A DNA stretch of 64,000 nucleotides. It comes from an uncultured Lachnospiraceae bacterium. GTDB taxonomy: Bacteria > Bacillota > Clostridia > Lachnospirales > Lachnospiraceae. Under the pieces are notes generated by a model. That model worked only from the letters and a program-made list of their open reading frames with translations. It had not been told where the DNA came from and searched no databases. Positions within the stretch are counted from its first letter, which is position 1; each line of letters opens with the position of its first letter. The position numbers were made by a program, and so were the translations under genes. The stretch covers positions 39,146 through 103,145 of the forward strand of contig CAJTMC010000009.1 of assembly GCA_910577115.1 (NCBI GenBank). The letters are read 5' to 3'. Shown one piece after another: positions 9,663 to 17,643 of the stretch.

Positions 9663-10172
9663 ATGGCACAGGTTGGTATTGTAATGGGTTCAGACTCGGA
9701 TATGCCTGTTATGGCAAAGGCGGCGGATATTTTGGAGGAGCTTGGCGTTTCCTATGAAATGACAATTATCTCCGCACACAGGGAGCCCGACGTATTTTTT
9801 GAATATGCAAAAACAGCAGAGGAAAAAGGCTTTAAGGTTATTATAGCAGGAGCAGGAATGGCAGCACACCTTCCCGGAATGTGCGCCGCGATTTTCCCGA
9901 TGCCGGTAATCGGCATTCCTATGCACACCACATCGCTTGGGGGACGGGACTCACTGTATTCAATTGTGCAGATGCCCTCAGGAATTCCGGTAGCAACAGT
10001 TGCCATAAACGGAGGCGCAAATGCGGGACTTCTTGCGGCAAAAATTCTGGCAACATCAGACAGTGCACTTTTGGATAAACTGAAGGCTTACACAAAGAGC
10101 TTAAAGGAGCAGGTGGAAGCAAAGGACGCAAAATTGCAGGAAATCGGATATAAAGAATATTTGAAAAAATAG
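9663..10172 (+). CDS. purE: N5-carboxyaminoimidazole ribonucleotide mutase (PurE class I)
   Basis: Converts N5-CAIR to CAIR in purine synthesis. The 169-residue protein shows the class I signature VGIVMGSDSDMPVM at the N-terminus, SAHREPD near residue 41 and the GAGMAAHLPG loop near residue 71. ATG 9663 lies 6 bases past AGGAGG (9651-9656); an in-frame ATG at 9657 touches the SD and would add two residues. First gene of a purE-purM-purN-purD run. A TATAAT at 9555-9560 may be its -10 box, but no well-spaced -35 box is visible. No purine riboswitch is seen. Confidence 0.93.
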   Translation: MAQVGIVMGSDSDMPVMAKAADILEELGVSYEMTIISAHREPDVFFEYAKTAEEKGFKVIIAGAGMAAHLPGMCAAIFPMPVIGIPMHTTSLGGRDSLYSIVQMPSGIPVATVAINGGANAGLLAAKILATSDSALLDKLKAYTKSLKEQVEAKDAKLQEIGYKEYLKK

Positions 10173-10208
10173 AGAATGTTTGAAAAAAATAGGAATGGAG
10201 GATTTACA

Positions 10209-11234
10209 ATGGATTACAAAAATGCAGGCGTAGATATCGAAGCCGGCTACAAGTCAGTGGAGCTTATGAAAAAGTATGTCAAGGAAACCATGCGCCCTGA
10301 GGTGCTTGGCGGGATTGGCGGATTTTCGGGAGCGTTCTCACTGGAGAAAATAAAAAACATGGAAAAACCGACACTTGTGTCAGGTACGGACGGCGTCGGG
10401 ACAAAAATTAAGCTTGCATTTTTGATGGACAAGCATGATACAGTTGGCATTGACTGTGTGGCAATGTGTGTGAATGACATCGCATGCGCGGGCGGAGAAC
10501 CGTTGTTTTTCCTCGACTATATTGCATGCGGAAAGAATGAGCCGGAAAAGATTGCGACAATTGTAAAGGGCGTGGCAGAGGGCTGTAAGCAGTGCGGCGC
10601 GGCTCTGATTGGCGGCGAGACGGCGGAGCATCCGGGACTGATGCCGGAGGACGAGTATGACCTTGCAGGCTTTGCAGTCGGTGTGGTTGACGAGAAGGAT
10701 TTAATCACAGGAAACGATTTAAAGGCAGGGGATGTGCTGATCGGCATTGCGTCAAGCGGTGTGCACAGCAACGGATTTTCACTGGTCAGAAAGGTATTTG
10801 AGATGACCAAAGAGAGCCTTGATACATATTATGACGAACTGGGAAAGACACTCGGAGAGGCATTGCTTGAGCCTACGAGAATTTATGTGAGGGCATTGAA
10901 GGAAATCAGGGACGCAGGTGTTCAGGTGAAGGGGTGCAGCCATATTACAGGCGGCGGCTTTTATGAGAATATTCCAAGAATGCTTCCCGACGGCGTCAAA
11001 GCAGTCGTGAAGAAGGACAGCTATGAGGTTCCTGCTATCTTTAAGCTTTTGCAGGAAAAGGGCGGCATTGAAGCGCAGATGATGTACAATACCTATAATA
11101 TGGGACTTGGAATGATTGTGGCAGTAGATGCCGCAGATGTTGATAAGACGATGAAAGCGATTGTGGCGGCAGGTGAGAACTGCTATGTAGTCGGTGACAT
11201 TCAGGACGGCGAAAAAGGAGTGACGTTATGCTAA
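10209..11234 (+). CDS. purM: Phosphoribosylformylglycinamidine cyclo-ligase (AIR synthetase)
   Basis: Closes FGAM to AIR using ATP. The 341-residue protein has [12 protein letters not shown] at the start, [15 protein letters not shown] near residue 60 and [11 protein letters not shown] near residue 138, all typical of PurM, plus the [16 protein letters not shown] motif near residue 245. ATG 10209 is preceded by GGAGG at 10197-10201. It starts 36 bases after purE and its last 7 bases overlap purN, so translation is probably coupled. Confidence 0.95.
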   Translation: MDYKNAGVDIEAGYKSVELMKKYVKETMRPEVLGGIGGFSGAFSLEKIKNMEKPTLVSGTDGVGTKIKLAFLMDKHDTVGIDCVAMCVNDIACAGGEPLFFLDYIACGKNEPEKIATIVKGVAEGCKQCGAALIGGETAEHPGLMPEDEYDLAGFAVGVVDEKDLITGNDLKAGDVLIGIASSGVHSNGFSLVRKVFEMTKESLDTYYDELGKTLGEALLEPTRIYVRALKEIRDAGVQVKGCSHITGGGFYENIPRMLPDGVKAVVKKDSYEVPAIFKLLQEKGGIEAQMMYNTYNMGLGMIVAVDAADVDKTMKAIVAAGENCYVVGDIQDGEKGVTLC

Positions 11235-11830
11235 GAGTATGCGTGTGCGTATCAGGCGGCGGCACAAACTTACAGGCGATTATGGATGCCATTGATGCAG
11301 GCAAGATCAGCAATGCGGAAATTGTGCAGGTAATCAGTAATAATAAAAATGCGTTTGCACTGGAACGGGCAAGGAATAAGGGGATAGCAGCGAAAGCGGT
11401 TTCACCAAAAGATTTTGAAAGCAGGGCGCTATTTAACGAGGCGTTTATGGCATGTCTGGACGAGGTAAATCCTGATTTAATTGTGCTGGCAGGCTTTTTG
11501 GTGGTACTTCCGCCTGCGATGACAGCAAAATATGAGGGACGTATTATTAATATTCATCCTTCGCTGATTCCGTCGTTTTGCGGGAAAGGATTTTATGGCT
11601 TAAAAGTGCATGAGGCGGCGCTTGCGCGCGGGGTGAAAGTAACGGGTGCTACGGTGCATTATGTCGATGCGGGGACGGATACCGGCCCGATTATTTTACA
11701 GAAGGCGGTTGAAGTTTTGCCGGACGACACGCCAGAAACGCTGCAAAAGCGCGTTATGGAGCAGGCAGAGTGGCAGATTCTGCCGCAGGCGATTGACATG
11801 ATTGCAAATAAAAAGCAGGTTGGAAATTAA
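11228..11830 (+). CDS. purN: Phosphoribosylglycinamide formyltransferase
   Basis: Transfers a formyl group from 10-formyl-THF to GAR. The 200-residue protein has the N-terminal [13 protein letters not shown] motif, the catalytic Asn/His in [12 protein letters not shown] near residue 113 and the [15 protein letters not shown] stretch with the active Asp near residue 147. It overlaps purM by 7 bases. Oddly, its last codons (Q-V-G-N) form the left arm of a hairpin belonging to intergenic element copy B, so the C-terminus appears to have been altered by that element. Confidence 0.94.
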   Translation: MLRVCVCVSGGGTNLQAIMDAIDAGKISNAEIVQVISNNKNAFALERARNKGIAAKAVSPKDFESRALFNEAFMACLDEVNPDLIVLAGFLVVLPPAMTAKYEGRIINIHPSLIPSFCGKGFYGLKVHEAALARGVKVTGATVHYVDAGTDTGPIILQKAVEVLPDDTPETLQKRVMEQAEWQILPQAIDMIANKKQVGN

Positions 11831-11870
11831 ACTTTTCGACTGTCAGGTTTGTGTTGGCTGTCAAACTTGC
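11819..11870 (+). repeat. Tandem-hairpin intergenic element, copy B (purN-purD junction)
   Basis: Hairpin 1, GTTGGAAA (11819-11826) with TTTTCGAC (11833-11840), has two G-U pairs and its left arm lies inside purN. Hairpin 2, CAGGTTTG (11844-11851) with CAAACTTG (11862-11869), has one G-U pair. The purD ribosome binding site follows 10 bases later. Confidence 0.6.
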
Positions 11871-11896
11871 ATATACTGGAAGGAGCATATTTAGAA

Positions 11897-13171
11897 ATGA
11901 AGATTTTAATTGTAGGAAGCGGCGGCAGGGAGCATGCAATCGCGGCAAGCGTGGCAAAAAGCCCGAAGGCGGATAAGATTTACTGTGCACCCGGAAATGC
12001 AGGCATCGGACAGATTGCAGAATGCGTGCAAATCGGTGCAATGGAGTTTGATAAATTAGTAACATTTGCGAAGGAAAAGGAAATTGACCTTACGATTATC
12101 GGAATGGACGATCCGCTTGTGGGCGGTATCGTGGACGCTTTTGAGGCGGCAGGATTAAGGGTATTTGGTCCGAGAAAAAATGCGGCAATCCTTGAGGGAT
12201 CCAAAGCATTTTCAAAAGATTTAATGAAAAAATACAATATCCCCACAGCGGCATATGAAAATTTTGATGATGCGGAAGAAGCGCTCGCATATCTTGAAAC
12301 AGCGGATTTTCCGATTGTTTTAAAGGCGGACGGGCTTGCGCTTGGAAAGGGCGTTCTGATTTGCAATACCTTAGAGGAAGCAAAGGAAGGCGTAAAGTCA
12401 ATTATGCTTGATAAGCAGTTTGGAACTGCCGGAAACCGTATGGTCATAGAAGAGTTTATGACAGGGCGCGAGGTTTCCGTACTTTCTTTCGTTGACGGAA
12501 AGACAATCAAGACCATGACCTCCGCGCAGGACCATAAGCGTGCAAAGGACGGCGATCAGGGATTGAATACAGGCGGAATGGGAACGTTTTCGCCAAGCCC
12601 GTTCTATACAGAAGAAGTCGATGCGTTTTGTAAGGAGCATATTTATCAGGCAACGGTTGACGCAATGGCGGCAGAGGGCAGGGCGTTTCAAGGTATTATC
12701 TTTTTCGGATTAATGCTGACGCCGAAGGGGCCGCGGGTGTTAGAGTACAACGCGCGTTTTGGCGATCCCGAGGCGCAGGTGGTGCTTCCGCGTATGAAAA
12801 ATGATATTGTAGATGTGTTTGATGCATGCATTGACGGAAGGCTGGACGAAATTGATTTGCAGTTTGAGGAGAATGCGGCAGTCTGCGTTGTGCTTGCAAG
12901 TGACGGCTATCCCGTAAAGTACGAAAAAGGACTGGAAATCAGGGGACTGGAAAATTTCGAAGGCAGGGACGGTTACTATTGTTTTCATGCAGGAACGAAG
13001 CTGGATGAGAAGGGCAGATTTGTTACGAATGGGGGACGTGTGCTTGGCGTGACTGCAAAGGGTGCCGATTTAAAGGAGGCACGTGAAAATGCGTATGCGG
13101 CAACGCAATGGGTTGATTTTGACAATAAGTACATGAGAAACGATATTGGAAAAGCAATTGACGAAGCATAG
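11897..13171 (+). CDS. purD: Phosphoribosylamine-glycine ligase (GAR synthetase)
   Basis: Joins phosphoribosylamine and glycine with ATP. The 424-residue ATP-grasp protein begins MKILIVGSGGREHAIA as PurD always does, with KADGLALGKGV near residue 143, the DHKRAKDGDQGLNTGGMG stretch near residue 213 and the metal-site motif EYNARFGDPEAQ near residue 283. ATG 11897 is certain from the family, yet GGAG (11882-11885) is 11 bases away and no start codon occurs at the closer position; this matters for the start-cassette finding. Fourth of the pur run; purF, purL, purC, purB and purH are not in the window. Confidence 0.95.
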   Translation: MKILIVGSGGREHAIAASVAKSPKADKIYCAPGNAGIGQIAECVQIGAMEFDKLVTFAKEKEIDLTIIGMDDPLVGGIVDAFEAAGLRVFGPRKNAAILEGSKAFSKDLMKKYNIPTAAYENFDDAEEALAYLETADFPIVLKADGLALGKGVLICNTLEEAKEGVKSIMLDKQFGTAGNRMVIEEFMTGREVSVLSFVDGKTIKTMTSAQDHKRAKDGDQGLNTGGMGTFSPSPFYTEEVDAFCKEHIYQATVDAMAAEGRAFQGIIFFGLMLTPKGPRVLEYNARFGDPEAQVVLPRMKNDIVDVFDACIDGRLDEIDLQFEENAAVCVVLASDGYPVKYEKGLEIRGLENFEGRDGYYCFHAGTKLDEKGRFVTNGGRVLGVTAKGADLKEARENAYAATQWVDFDNKYMRNDIGKAIDEA

Positions 13172-13214
13172 AACATAATTGATATAATGGGTGAAATACA
13201 GAAGGAGGACTACA

Positions 13215-14783
13215 ATGAGAAACATTAGAGGAAACGTGAAGCATGTTTTTGCGGCATTGCTGTTTTGCTTGATATTAAGCATGACAATGGTGTGTCTTGC
13301 CGATGAGAAAGGCACTGTCAAGGTGGAGAGCGCAAAAATCAGGGAGACCGCGGATACATCAAGCAATCAGCTTGGAAGTGTTGCAAAAGGAGGCACTGTT
13401 GATATTATTGGTGAAACGACAGGTACGGATGGTAAACAGTGGTATCAGGTGTATGTGAATGCGAACACGAAGGGATTTATTCGTGCTGACTTGATTGACA
13501 GAAGCGGTTCATCAACACTGCCGACAGTCGATGCTTCCTCAAGCAGCGGATCAGGCGCATCAATAAATGCGGACGCGTCTGCGTCGGTTACAGCCACTGA
13601 TCCAAAAGTAGCTACCGTTAAGAGCAGCAGTGTCAATGTCAGAAAGAGCGCATCGACAGACAGCGAGAAAGTTGCGACGGTAAGCCGCGGGATTGTGGTG
13701 GCGGTGACGGGCGAAACGACAGGTACGGACGGTAAACAGTGGTATCAGGTTACGATTAAGCACAATGATAAGGACATTAACGGCTTTATCCGTTCAGATA
13801 TGGTAACGTTTGACAATGTGCCTGATGATCCGGCGATTTCAGAAATTATAGGCGCGGAAAATGCTGAGGGACAGACAGAGCCGGAAACGCAGCCACAGGA
13901 GGAGGAGCCTCCAAAGCAGGAAAGCAATTCCGGTGCAGATGAGTATGCAGGCATAATTTATATGAATGTTGAGGAAGTACCATATATCATGCCTGGATTT
14001 GAGTTTGTGAAACTTGACTGGAATAACCAAAAAATAAACGCATACAGAAACGGAACGTCGTTTTTTATCGTCTATGCGCAAAAGCAAAACGGCGAAGAAG
14101 GCTGGTTTTTACTTGACAGAGACAACGGCGTATATCAAAGATATCCGTATACGGCAGAAAATGTTACTGTTCCGAGTACAAATGTTCTAAGCGGTAATCT
14201 TGTTCCGATTATAGCAATGGGCGCTGTTATTGTTATATTAGTAGCAGTAATTTTGATTTTGTTTGTAAAATTAAAGGGTAATGACGGCTCTTATGACGAC
14301 TATGATGAAGATGATGACTATTCGGATGATTACGATGATGATATAGAAGATATTGATGAATTGGACGATGAACCCGCTCCACAGCCTATGCGTCGTCCGG
14401 CACCGCAGGGCACAGGAAGGCAGCCTGTGCGTCGTCCGGCATCGCAAGGAGGCGGACAACAGCCGCCGCGCCGTCCGGCACCACAAGAACAAAATGTTGT
14501 GCCGCAGGGACAAAGCGGACAGCCGCGTCGCCCTGCACCGCAGGGACAAAATGTTGTGCCACAGGGGCAGAACGGGCAACAGCCGCGTCGTCCGGCATCG
14601 CCAAGCGGTCAGCCTGTGCGTCGTCCTGCGCCGCAGGGACAGAACGGGCAGCCGCAGGGGCAGAGAAGACCTGCGCCGCAGAATAATCGTCCGCCGCAGA
14701 ATGTACCGCAGCAGAGAGGACAGAAGGCAAAGAGTATGCTTGCAAATGATGATGACGATATGGATTTTATTGATATTGACTGA
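13215..14783 (+). CDS. Membrane protein with two extracellular SH3b domains and a long disordered cytoplasmic tail
   Basis: 522 residues. A signal peptide of about 28 residues (HVFAALLFCLILSMTMVCLA) precedes two bacterial SH3 domains near residues 32-92 and 134-200, each with KVESAKIRE- or VNVRKS-type strands and the same GETTGTDGKQWYQV core. A Pro/Glu linker and a small extracellular domain lead to one transmembrane segment near residues 329-353. The rest is predicted cytoplasmic: an Asp-rich stretch, then about 110 residues of RRPAPQGQ-type repeats and an acidic end (MDFIDID). SH3b domains usually bind peptidoglycan, so this may tie wall sensing to a cytoplasmic partner; that is inference. 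ATG 13215 follows GAAGGAGG. No homologous named family is recognised. Confidence 0.75.
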   Translation: MRNIRGNVKHVFAALLFCLILSMTMVCLADEKGTVKVESAKIRETADTSSNQLGSVAKGGTVDIIGETTGTDGKQWYQVYVNANTKGFIRADLIDRSGSSTLPTVDASSSSGSGASINADASASVTATDPKVATVKSSSVNVRKSASTDSEKVATVSRGIVVAVTGETTGTDGKQWYQVTIKHNDKDINGFIRSDMVTFDNVPDDPAISEIIGAENAEGQTEPETQPQEEEPPKQESNSGADEYAGIIYMNVEEVPYIMPGFEFVKLDWNNQKINAYRNGTSFFIVYAQKQNGEEGWFLLDRDNGVYQRYPYTAENVTVPSTNVLSGNLVPIIAMGAVIVILVAVILILFVKLKGNDGSYDDYDEDDDYSDDYDDDIEDIDELDDEPAPQPMRRPAPQGTGRQPVRRPASQGGGQQPPRRPAPQEQNVVPQGQSGQPRRPAPQGQNVVPQGQNGQQPRRPASPSGQPVRRPAPQGQNGQPQGQRRPAPQNNRPPQNVPQQRGQKAKSMLANDDDDMDFIDID

Positions 14784-14801
14784 TTTGAAGTTTAATGTTT
14801 T

Positions 14802-14829
14802 AAAAGCGTGTGCGTGTGCGCACGCTTTT
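14802..14829 (+). terminator. Rho-independent terminator after the SH3b gene
   Basis: AAAAGCGTG (14802-14810) pairs with CACGCTTTT (14821-14829); the loop is GC-rich and may pair further. The TTTT is inside the 3' arm and is followed by GTCGG. Confidence 0.7.
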
Positions 14830-14868
14830 GTCGGTTGTGAACAGGAGCAATAAGAAGGAGTGAGGAAA

Positions 14869-15429
14869 ATGCAATTTAAAGGAATTCAGAAAAAAGAAGA
14901 AGGAAAATTCATTACACGCTATGACATTGCATATGAGACGGTGGATAATAAGGAAAAAATATACGAGATTATAAGCCGTAATAAGTCGCTTGACACGCTG
15001 GAGGCATTAAACGGAAAGAAGCCGGATTCGGTGGTTATCATCGTTACAGACGAGAGCGGCGAGCGGCTTTTGATTAATAAGGAGTTTCGCATGGCGGTGG
15101 GAGACTGGGTATACAATTTTCCGGCAGGTCTTATTGACGAGGGTGAGGAGCCGTTTGAGAGCGCGAAACGTGAGCTGTGGGAGGAGACCGGATTGGAGTT
15201 GTATGAAATTGACGATTTGATAGGCCCGAGTTACAGTGCGGTTGGTTTCAGCAATGAGATAAATGTGTGTGTGGTAGGAAAGGCCAAGGGTGCATTTCGT
15301 GCAAGCACATCAACGGTGGAAGAAATCGAACCGAAATGGTTTACGAAAAAGGAGATCGGGAAATTATTGAAAACAGCACGGTTTGCTGCAAGAACACAGG
15401 CATATTGTTATTTGTGGTCAAAATCGTGA
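14869..15429 (+). CDS. NUDIX hydrolase, ADP-ribose pyrophosphatase-like
   Basis: 186 residues with a complete Nudix box, G-x5-E-x7-REL-x-EE-x-G (within GLIDEGEEPFESAKRELWEE and the following TGL) near residues 89-111. The surrounding sequence resembles ADP-ribose or nucleoside-diphosphate-sugar pyrophosphatases (PAGLIDEGEE), but the substrate cannot be set from motifs. Cytosolic. ATG 14869 is 8 bases past AAGGAG; a GTG at 14860 is in frame but overlaps the SD. It lies behind a terminator, so it may have its own promoter in the short gap. Confidence 0.85.
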   Translation: MQFKGIQKKEEGKFITRYDIAYETVDNKEKIYEIISRNKSLDTLEALNGKKPDSVVIIVTDESGERLLINKEFRMAVGDWVYNFPAGLIDEGEEPFESAKRELWEETGLELYEIDDLIGPSYSAVGFSNEINVCVVGKAKGAFRASTSTVEEIEPKWFTKKEIGKLLKTARFAARTQAYCYLWSKS

Positions 15430-15484
15430 TCTTTGTACATTTTTTGGTACATTGGAAAAATATAGAAAAATATACAAAAAACAG

Positions 15485-15513
15485 TTGACAGATATATGCA
15501 TAAGTGATATATT
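15485..15513 (+). promoter_or_regulatory. Promoter of the metQ-like gene
   Basis: TTGACA (15485-15490), 17 bases, TATATT (15508-15513). Transcription would start near 15520, inside or beside the palindrome at 15521-15541. Confidence 0.7.
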
Positions 15514-15520
15514 CCTTTTA

Positions 15521-15541
15521 TACCTACTAAACAAGTAGGAA
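15521..15541 (+). promoter_or_regulatory. Palindromic operator candidate at the metQ-like promoter
   Basis: CCTACT (15523-15528) and AGTAGG (15534-15539) flank AAACA, directly downstream of the -10 box. The position suits repressor binding at the transcription start. The CCTACT/AGTAGG arms recall sites of Rrf2-family regulators (CymR/IscR) in Clostridia, which would suit a sulfur amino acid transporter; this comparison is from memory. Confidence 0.45.
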
Positions 15542-15565
15542 TTACGGAACGTAAAGGGAGAAAAT

Positions 15566-15616
15566 GTGAAAGACTTTCCTTTCACTTACAAGTTTGTGTA
15601 AACACAAACTTGAGGT
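15566..15616 (+). repeat. Tandem-hairpin intergenic element, copy C (upstream of metQ-like gene)
   Basis: Hairpin 1 is GTGAAAG/CTTTCAC (15566-15572, 15579-15585). Hairpin 2 is CAAGTTTGTGT/ACACAAACTTG (15589-15599, 15602-15612), 11 perfect pairs if the two-base turn opens. AGGTTATCG and AAGGAGG follow. Confidence 0.7.
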
Positions 15617-15640
15617 TATCGTAAAAAGGAGGATAAAATT

Positions 15641-16588
15641 ATGAAAAATCTAGTAACAAAAAGAGTATTTGCGCTTATGGGTGCATCTATATTGTCAGTC
15701 GGTTTACTTGCAGGCTGTGGTTCGTCAAACGATTCAAATGCAGAGCCTGCTGCAAACCCCGTAGAGCCGGCACAATCAACAGAGAATTTAGCGGAGACGG
15801 AGCAGGCTGATGCAGAGACTACACAGGCGGCAGAACCTGCCGGGGCGGAAAACAAGGGCACAATTACGGTAGCGGCATCTGCTACACCGCATGCGGAAAT
15901 TCTTGAGAAGGCAGCTCCCATTCTTGCAGAGCAGGGCTGGACGCTTGATGTCACCGTATTTGACGATTACATTTTACCAAACAATGTAGTGGAAAGTGAG
16001 GAGTTTAATGCCAACTATTTCCAGCATATTCCTTATCTTGACAGCTTTAATGCAGAGCAGGGTACACATCTTGTAAATGCAGGCGGCATTCACTATGAGC
16101 CGTTTGGCATATATCCCGGAACAAAGTCGGATTTGAGCGAGCTTGCAGACGGTGATACCATAGCAGTTCCAAACGACACCACGAATGAGGCGAGGGCATT
16201 GCTTCTTCTTGAGGATAATGGCGTTCTTACTTTGAAGGAGGGCGCTGGCTTAGAGGCAACTGTCAACGATATTGAAACAAAGAATGTTGATGTGGAAATT
16301 TTGGAGCTTGAGGCAGCACAGGTGGCTCGTGTAAAGGACGAGGTAGCATTTGTTGTATTAAACGGAAATTATGCATTGCAGGCAGGCTTCTCTGTAGCAA
16401 ACGACTCCGTAGCATATGAGATTTCTGATTCCGAGGCAGCAAAGACTTATGTGAATGTGATTGCGGTTAAGGAAGGACACGAGGAAGACGAAGGAATTAA
16501 GGCGCTTGTTGAAGTATTAAAGTCAGATGAGATTAAGCAGTACATAAATGATGAATACGACGGAGCGGTTATTCCATTTGAAGAATAA
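15641..16588 (+). CDS. metQ: NlpA/MetQ-family methionine-binding lipoprotein
   Basis: 315 residues. A lipoprotein signal peptide ends in LLAGC (lipobox Cys near residue 26), followed by an Ala/Glu/Thr linker and a NlpA domain from residue 72 (GTITVAASATPHAEIL, YFQHIPYLDSFN, PNDTTNEARALLLL). These are hallmarks of MetQ, the surface receptor of the MetNIQ D/L-methionine importer. No metN or metI lies beside it, so it must share an ATPase/permease encoded elsewhere or serve another ligand. It has its own promoter, a palindrome and an element C leader, and is followed by a strong terminator, so it is a single-gene unit. Confidence 0.88.
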   Translation: MKNLVTKRVFALMGASILSVGLLAGCGSSNDSNAEPAANPVEPAQSTENLAETEQADAETTQAAEPAGAENKGTITVAASATPHAEILEKAAPILAEQGWTLDVTVFDDYILPNNVVESEEFNANYFQHIPYLDSFNAEQGTHLVNAGGIHYEPFGIYPGTKSDLSELADGDTIAVPNDTTNEARALLLLEDNGVLTLKEGAGLEATVNDIETKNVDVEILELEAAQVARVKDEVAFVVLNGNYALQAGFSVANDSVAYEISDSEAAKTYVNVIAVKEGHEEDEGIKALVEVLKSDEIKQYINDEYDGAVIPFEE

Positions 16589-16621
16589 TGAGAAAAATGT
16601 TTTGCATTGTTGAATAGATTG

Positions 16622-16650
16622 AAAGGCTGTTGCAGATTGCGGCAGCTTTT
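16622..16650 (+). terminator. Rho-independent terminator of metQ-like gene
   Basis: AAAGGCTGTTGC (16622-16633) pairs with GCGGCAGCTTTT (16639-16650) with G-U pairs and loop AGATT. Confidence 0.75.
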
Positions 16651-16690
16651 CTGCTTTGAAACAAACAAATTGCGATTGCGGCAAAATAAT

Positions 16691-16722
16691 GTTAAACTGA
16701 AATTAATCATTTTCAGTTTAAC
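16691..16722 (+). promoter_or_regulatory. Perfect 12-bp inverted repeat upstream of the TtcA-like gene
   Basis: GTTAAACTGAAA (16691-16702) and TTTCAGTTTAAC (16711-16722) flank an 8-base spacer, 31 bases before the start codon. It could be an operator or an mRNA hairpin. Its TGAAA/TTTCA core resembles hairpin 1 of the dispersed elements. Confidence 0.55.
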
Positions 16723-16752
16723 ATACCGATACAAAACAGAGAAAGGCAACCG

Positions 16753-17637
16753 ATGACAATGAATGAAAATATGACACAAGTGTCAGAAAATAAAGCAGAT
16801 TATCTTGATATAGAACAGGATTTGAGAAAACGTCACAGGAAAAAACTGTGGTGCAGGTTCACAAAGGCGATACGTGATTATGACCTTATACAGGAAGGGG
16901 ACAGGATTGCGGTCTGTATCTCGGGAGGAAAGGATTCCATGCTAATGGCAAAGCTCTTTCAGGAGCTAAAACGCCATAATAAATTTGACTTTGACCTGAA
17001 ATTCATAGTAATGGATCCGGGCTATGTACCAGAAAACAGACAGCTGATTGAGAACAATGCAAGGCGGCTCAACATTCCGATTACAGTGTTTGAGTCGGAT
17101 ATTTTTGAGTCTGTGTTTCAAATCGAAAATTCGCCATGTTATCTGTGTGCGCGGATGCGGCGCGGACATTTGTACAGCAAAGCGGAAGAGCTTGGCTGCA
17201 ATAAAATCGCGCTGGGGCATCACTTTGACGATGTGATAGAAACAATCCTGATGGGAATGCTCTACGGGGGACAGGTGCAGACCATGATGCCGAAGCTTCA
17301 CAGCACAAACTTCGGGGAAATGGAGCTGATCCGTCCGATGTATCTGATTCGTGAAGAAAGCATTAAAGCGTGGCGTGATTATCATAACTTAACGTTTTTA
17401 CAGTGTGCATGTAAGTTTACCGAAAACAGTGTATTTGTAAATGAGCATGAAAATGCCTCTAAGCGCAGGGAGGTCAAGCAGCTAATCAAACAGCTCAAAA
17501 AAGTCAATCCGTTTGTGGAAAATAATATTTTTAAAAGTGTTGAAAATGTTAATTTGAGTACAGTGATTGCCTACAAACAAAACGGTGTAAAGCATCACTT
17601 CCTTGACGGATATGATCAGGGTAAGGGAAAGGAATAA
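16753..17637 (+). CDS. TtcA-like tRNA thiolation protein (PP-loop ATPase)
   Basis: 294 residues. The PP-loop SGGKDSM near residue 57 adenylates a tRNA base; CYLCARMRRG near residue 131 gives the C-x2-C pair and QCACKFTEN near residue 216 a further Cys group, as in TtcA, which thiolates cytidine 32 using an iron-sulfur cluster. GHHFDDVIET is also typical. Clostridial relatives may act on other positions, so the exact product is uncertain. ATG 16753 is 6 bases past GAAAGG. A TGACACAAGTGTCA palindrome covers codons 7-11. The next gene begins 6 bases later and also acts on tRNA. Confidence 0.83.
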   Translation: MTMNENMTQVSENKADYLDIEQDLRKRHRKKLWCRFTKAIRDYDLIQEGDRIAVCISGGKDSMLMAKLFQELKRHNKFDFDLKFIVMDPGYVPENRQLIENNARRLNIPITVFESDIFESVFQIENSPCYLCARMRRGHLYSKAEELGCNKIALGHHFDDVIETILMGMLYGGQVQTMMPKLHSTNFGEMELIRPMYLIREESIKAWRDYHNLTFLQCACKFTENSVFVNEHENASKRREVKQLIKQLKKVNPFVENNIFKSVENVNLSTVIAYKQNGVKHHFLDGYDQGKGKE

Positions 17638-17643
17638 CTTATT

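Noticed and set aside
14353..14853. Alternative frames on both strands over the SH3b protein tail
   Set aside because: They arise because the RRPAPQGQ repeats lack stops in several frames. Only the main frame has SD, signal peptide and domains.
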